Origin: Distichodus sexfasciatus
Taxonomy: Eukaryota; Chordata; Actinopteri; Characiformes; Distichodontidae
Direction: 5' to 3'
Assembly: GCA_032718565.1 (NCBI GenBank)
Contig: JAVGVS010000296.1
Location: forward strand, 356,462-420,461
Length of the DNA: 64,000 bases
Shown: piece by piece, positions 59,601 to 64,000 of the stretch
Numbering within the stretch: position 1 is the first letter of the stretch
Layout: each line of letters starts with the position of its first letter
Position numbers and translations under genes: made by a program
The notes under the pieces: model-generated
Databases searched by the model: none
Seen by the model: only the letters and a program-made list of their open reading frames with translations
Told to the model about the DNA's origin: nothing

Positions 59601-61769
59601 ACAAGACAGCAGTGAAGAAGACTTTGCAGAGCAAGAATGGGCACCTTGACCTTTTCTTACGTTTCCTTCTTGGTCTCTCACTGGAATCCAACCAGGATCT
59701 TCTGAAGACTCTTTGGCCACAGTTGCAGAACGAAGAGAGAGTTATGATTGCTGACTATATCAAAGAGAAAATCCAGGGTGCAAAATCTGCAGATAGATGC
59801 ATCAATCTCTTCCACTGTCTAAGTGAACTCAAGGACAACTCTCTTATAGATATAGTCCAAAAATACCTGAAATCAGGAGATCTTTCCGCACAGAATCTTT
59901 CAATGGCCCATTGGTCAGCTTTGGTCTTTGTGTTGTTGATGTCGGAGGAAACACAACAGATGTTTGAGTTAAAGAAATACAGAGCTTCAGATGAAGGACT
60001 GAAGATGATGGTAGCAGTGGTAAAGCACACAAGAGAAGCTTTGTAAGATATATTTCTTTGAATGGTTTACCTAAATGTAAATGTATTGTAATGTATTTAA
60101 AGTGAAAACTGTGTTGAAAACCCTTGTCTCTGTCCAAAGGTTGGATCACTGTCATTTAAGCACAGCGAGTTGCGAAGTGCTCTCGTCTGTTCTTAGTTCA
60201 AAATATTTGCCTCTGACAAAGATGGACCTGAGCAATAACCACCTTCAGAATTCAGGTGTGAAGCTTCTCTCTGATGGACTGAAAAATCCACACTGCAAAC
60301 TGGAGGTGCTCTGGTTAGTATGGCTAAGTGAATGTGACACTTTTTCACAATGAGTAGTAAACACAGTGTGATGCTAAGGCACATTGCCATATCTTTTTTT
60401 CAGGCTGCGTTGCTGTAGCCTGACGAGTGAGAGTTGTGAAGCTCTTGCATTGATTCTCAGCTTAAGAACGTCAGTCCTGAAGAACATAGACCTGAGTTAC
60501 AATGAGCTACAGGACTCAGGAGTAAAGCGGCTCTGTACTGGGTTGGAGAAGCCACAATGCAAACTAGAGATACTAAAGTTAGTATCATTTTTACACAGGC
60601 AGTCATCTGCTTTTCTACTAAATAATATGATTTTCAAACCAGGCCTTTATTGGACTTGGTTCCTTATTCTTGACATACAGTATGCCTAGAAACTTAAGCT
60701 TATTATGTTACATCACTACTTTTCTCTCTAATGGTCTCTCTTCTTCATGTTTTCATATAGTTTGTCCCATTGTGCGGTCACAGAAGAAGGTTGTTCTGCT
60801 CTGGCTTCAGCTCTGAACTTAAACCCCTCACACCTGAAAGAGTTGGACCTGACCTACAACCACCCTGGAGACTCTGGAGTGAAGCTGCTCACTGCCAGAA
60901 AGGGGGATCCACTTGACACTCTAAGGTAGGTAAAAACTGTAGAGACACACTTTTTGCTGAGGGATGACTGTAATAACAAAAACCCAATTGATAATCTGGT
61001 GTGCTGATATTATTAGCTTCTACCAATCAATCAGTAACTGTGTTCATGATGACAATGTTGGTTGTGTTTTATTTAGAATGGATCATGGAGATAAGCTCTG
61101 GATTGAACCAGGCCCTAGAAAATGTAGGTTTGCAACCATAAACACAACTAAAAGAACATTTATACATTTATAGAAACCTCTACTTCAGATATAATTTTGT
61201 CTTGTGCAGATGCCTGTGAGCTCACACTGGATCCCAACACAGTGCACAAATCCATCTCCCTGTCTGAAAACAACCATAAGTTGGAAAGTGCAAGAGAGGA
61301 ACAACTGTATCCGGAGCATGAAGAGCAATTTAAGGGCCCCTTAGATGCCCAGGTGCTCTGCAGAGAGAGCTTGACTGGACGCTGTTACTGGGAAGTGAAG
61401 TGGAAGGAGTGGGCCAGCATAGCAGTGGCATATAAAAGAATACAAAGAGATGGGGAAAACTGTGGCTTTGACAGAAACAACATGTCCTGGTGCCTGATCT
61501 GCTCTAAATACGGCTACTATGTCTGTCACAATAAAGAGACCACTGAAATACTTAATTCCACTTCTACCAGAGTGGGAGTGTATTTGGATTGGCCAGCTGG
61601 AACGCTCTCCTTCTATGGTGTGTCTGAAGAGCGCAAGCTTAATCTCATACATAAAATTGAGACCAGATTCACTGAGCCCCTGTACGCAGGGTTTAGTGTT
61701 AACTATACTAGTAATTTAAGTGACTCGTCCGTATCTCTTCTTTGTCTGTCAGAAATGCATCCAAGCTGA
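56651..61769 (+). CDS. NLR inflammasome-type sensor: PYD-FISNA-NACHT-LRR-B30.2 (NLRP/NLRC3-like)
   Basis: Cytosolic pattern-recognition receptor of the fish-expanded NLR-C group. Exons 56651-56921 (pyrin domain, residues 1-90), 57317-57409 (acidic/Ser linker), 58308-60042 (FISNA, NACHT and helical domains), 60140-60313, 60404-60577, 60761-60925 (one LRR each), 61077-61123 and 61210-61769 (B30.2, stop TGA); 3,219 nt, 1,072 residues, frame kept at every junction. FISNA begins DEQQCAIRRLLQTFFKRKF (from 122). Walker A GIAGVGKT (212-219), Walker B FIFDGLDE (287-294), sensor-like WITSRPAA. LRRs: MDLSNNHLQNSGVKLL, IDLSYNELQDSGVKRL, LDLTYNHPGDSGVKLL. B30.2: PRY start LTLDPNTVHKSISLS, CYWEVKWKE, RVGVYLDWPAGTLSFYGV. 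Three LRRs is few for the group. The PYD suggests ASC recruitment; the gene looks functional. Confidence 0.92.
57055..57237. mobile_element. hAT-type MITE with 8-bp target duplication
   Basis: 183-bp foldback in the first NLR intron. 5' end CAGTGCTTCTCAATCCCAGT, 3' end GGACTGGGACTGAGAAACGC, inverted complements; inner inverted CTCTGCACAG as well. Flanked by CCTTAGAT on both sides (57047-57054 and 57238-57245), the perfect 8-bp duplication expected for hAT. Confidence 0.88.
57600..58080. repeat. Probable interspersed repeat in NLR intron 2
   Basis: A-rich sequence with AAACAAAACAACAAAACACG, GACACAAAACAGGACAGGGA and CCCAAAACTGGGTGCTGGAG, similar in style to 23,400-23,900. Open frames on its minus strand are hydrophobic by composition only. 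Confidence 0.4.
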
Positions 61770-61794
61770 GTTTATGTGTCTAAATATGTTTTGG

Positions 61795-61985
61795 GGTGAT
61801 GGTGGTGGTCTAGTGGTTAGGATATTACCCTCTGGACCAAAAGGTTGTGGGTTTGAGTCCTATCTCCAGCACTACCATCAATGGGGGCATGAGCAAGACC
61901 CTTAATCCCAAATTGCTCCCTCGCTAAAATGCAAAAAATGGAAGTCGCTTTGGATAAGAGTTTGCTAAACAGCATAAATATAAAC
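61795..61985 (+). mobile_element. SINE family B, full-length reference copy
   Basis: tRNA-like head GGTGGTCTAGTGGTTAGGAT (A box) and GGTTGTGGGTTTGAGTCC (B box), middle CATGAGCAAGACCCTTAATC, tail AAGTCGCTTTGGATAAGAGT then TTGCTAAACAGCATAAATA. It lies just after the NLR stop codon. The tail resembles those mobilised by L2-type LINEs. Confidence 0.82.
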
Positions 61986-62252
61986 CTGATTTTACATTTG
62001 CTATGACGGACAGGGTTACAAGACAGACCTGAGCAGATATTTGTAATATTGAGCAGATATTTATGAATATAACAGATGGAGCTATGTGTAAAGCGTGTTT
62101 ATCACCATCCCCCCAATAGCAATAAATGAGTAAAAGTAATGTACTCTGTCGATTGTATTTGTATTCCTATATCTATGGTGTATGAATGTACGATTATTAT
62201 GTCAGTTGCACCTTTACTGGAAACACTTTAATAAATACACCATTTGTGATTC

Positions 62253-63350
62253 AGGATTCAAGATTCTTTATTTGTCACATGCAAATTATACAGGTACAAC
62301 ATGCAGTGAAATGTATCCTGATCCGCTCTTTTGACTGTGCAATTTAGGCAAAAATGAAAAATAAAATAGAGACACAAATTCCAACTTAAATCTTAAAAAT
62401 AGGAGATACGAGAAATAAAGATAAAAAATAAAATAAACTATTTCTCATATTACAAAAGCTACATATGTGCAAAGGGCATATATTACAGTAAAGCTACATA
62501 TGTGCAGAAAGCATGGAGTATAACTGAATTTAAGACCCAAGTGCCGGGTACAGGTGTATCTTCATGTATGTATGAATAAAAGTATGTACTGAAGTTTAAC
62601 CTGAGTTTAAAGACAGATAACAGGTGCAATGAGACAGATTTTTAGACAGTTTTTTTTAAAGTGCCGAGTGCAGCTGCACAGCAATGAACAGTGTAGAATT
62701 GTAGCAGACAGAGTAGGAACATATAATGTTTTGGACAGTGAAATATGGCCGACAGTATAAGTGATCATAACAATATGAAGTTTTGAGAGACATTATGGAA
62801 TGGCAAATTAAGATTTTTTAGAAAAAAAGAGGCATGTCCTGGTTTAGAAAATGGATGGCCTGAGGATAGAAGCTTCTCCTGGGTCTCTCTGTTTTGGCCA
62901 TGATGGTGCGGAACCTACTGCCTGATTGCAGAAGATTGCTGGGACGAGACGAGTCTTTTACAATCCTAATTCCCCTGGTCCTACATCTCTTGCCGTAAAT
63001 GTCCTGCAGGGAAGGGAGAGCTGACGTGCAGCAGCGCTCTGCTGCCCGGATCACTCTCTGGAGGGCTTTCTGGTCCCGAACACTGCTGTTCCCGTACCAG
63101 GACAAGGTGTTCTGTATGATGATGCTCTCCACAGCGCCAGAATAGAAAGCTTTCAGAACGGTAGGGGAAACCCCAAACTTCTTCAGCTGTCTAAGGTGGT
63201 ACAGACACTGCTTTGCCCTCCTGACTTGAACATTGATGTGTTCAGCCCATGTCAGGTCCTCAGAGATGTTGACGGCAAGGTATTTGAACAAACGCCAAGG
63301 TATTTGAACAAATGTGTTGGAGTTTTGCAGTTTTTCCTCATTATTCATAA
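62253..63350 (-). mobile_element. LINE (L2/CR1-like) 3' fragment with polymerase C-terminus
   Basis: Minus-strand frame 63348-62818 encodes about 176 residues of a non-LTR retrotransposon protein C-terminus: FKYLAVNISEDLTWAEHI, LKKFGVSP, ESIIIQNTLSWYGN, KALQRVIRAAERC, LPSLQDIY, RIVKDSS, FYPQAIHFLN. The rest down to 62253 is the 3' UTR (on +, TTCAAGATTCTTTATTTGTC). 5'-truncated, with no catalytic polymerase domain, so inactive. Longest open LINE piece in the window. Confidence 0.85.
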
Positions 63351-64000
63351 TGCTAACATTATAGGAGTACCACTAATAACAATGGTCACATAAAACTGAA
63401 TTTAGTAATGATGCTAGAACAGGGGTAGGCAATTAATTTTGCCAAGATTCCACATGATAAACTTCAACTGATATGGAATGCCAAACCAATGGGCTGTAAT
63501 CAATGTGCTCAACTGAATTTAATTAAAAACACAAGTAAGAAATATAGTAGATGTTACAGTTAAGTTATGAATGTGTAAAGCAGGCCATTTTATATCACTA
63601 TGCAGTTGGTTTTTTTTTTTTGACAAAAATAAATATTGAAAACAGCTAAATTGAAACACCTGCATTTAATTAACCTTTGCACATGAAGTAAACAGTGTTC
63701 GGTTCGGTATTTGGTCATCAAATTTAGTTGATTTTCAGTTCTTTTTTTTCTTCAGTGAGAACAAGTCTGTGAACAAGTGCTCTGAAGTCAGGCTGAATGT
63801 CTGAGGTGGATAGGCTGTACTGCTGACAGGTGATCGTCAGTGAGAGACTGTCCTGTTAAAAACTCTACATTTCTTCTTTATATAAAAGATTTGACATTTT
63901 TGAGAACAAACCGCTAACCAAATCTAACTTAAACATTAACGGTACATACGAACCACGTGCCAATAATCTGCGAAAGCACGTGCGTACAAAATGGCCGCCT
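63351..64000. other. Terminal A/T-rich region with possible promoter at the edge
   Basis: GGGGTAGGCAATTAATTTTG near 63,422 resembles a common fish DNA-transposon end. The last 50 bases turn G/C-richer with two CACGTG E-boxes (63954-63959 and 63977-63982) and AAAATGGCCGCC at 63988-63999, which could be the start of another gene beyond the window. Confidence 0.35.

Overview
This is nuclear DNA from a ray-finned (teleost) fish. The evidence is spliced vertebrate genes with short introns, very dense (CA)n/(TG)n microsatellites, and many tRNA-derived SINEs, L2/CR1-like LINE tails, Tc1/mariner and hAT elements. Several gene families present (GIMAP, mfap4 arrays, CD300/pIgR-like receptors, NLRs with PYD and B30.2) are ones that teleosts expand. 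The species cannot be fixed from the window.

Layout. 1-11,035: the 3' two thirds of vav1 (+), in 20 recognisable exons from the middle of the DH domain to the stop. 11,681-12,732: ubl5 (-), complete, 73 codons. 14,105-15,951: pin1 (+), complete, head to head with ubl5 across a CCAAT/CRE-like promoter region. 15,952-19,430: gene-free, with a LINE 3' end and microsatellites. 19,700-40,377: four microfibril-associated protein 4-like (mfap4) genes, all on +, each with its own TATA-like promoter and the same five-coding-exon plan (exons 3 and 4 are 97 and 168 nt in every copy). Between the third and fourth lies a broken CD300/pIgR-like Ig receptor (32,384-35,757); its intact paralogue follows the array (42,630-44,192). 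46,025-53,226: two GIMAP GTPase genes in divergent, inverted-duplicate arrangement (- then +). 56,651-61,769: a complete NLR gene encoding PYD, FISNA, NACHT, LRRs and B30.2. 62,250-63,350: a LINE 3' fragment. The last 50 bases may be the start of another promoter.

Working together. Apart from the housekeeping pair ubl5/pin1, almost everything here is immune: an antigen-receptor-proximal Rho GEF (vav1), secreted fibrinogen-domain lectin-like proteins (mfap4, a macrophage marker in zebrafish), an activating-type Ig receptor carrying its own ITAM, two lymphoid-type GTPases, and an inflammasome-type sensor.

The observations I consider most worth a second look are: the ITAM-like tail and the complementary loss of disulfides in the two Ig domains of the intact receptor; the decayed paralogue beside it; the GIMAP inverted duplication that preserved a TATA core promoter and a split ATG exon; and the AC/GT-bounded short introns of vav1, predicted to fold into intron-spanning hairpins. 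Exon borders were read by eye from splice sites and reading frame; every complete gene model sums to a multiple of three.
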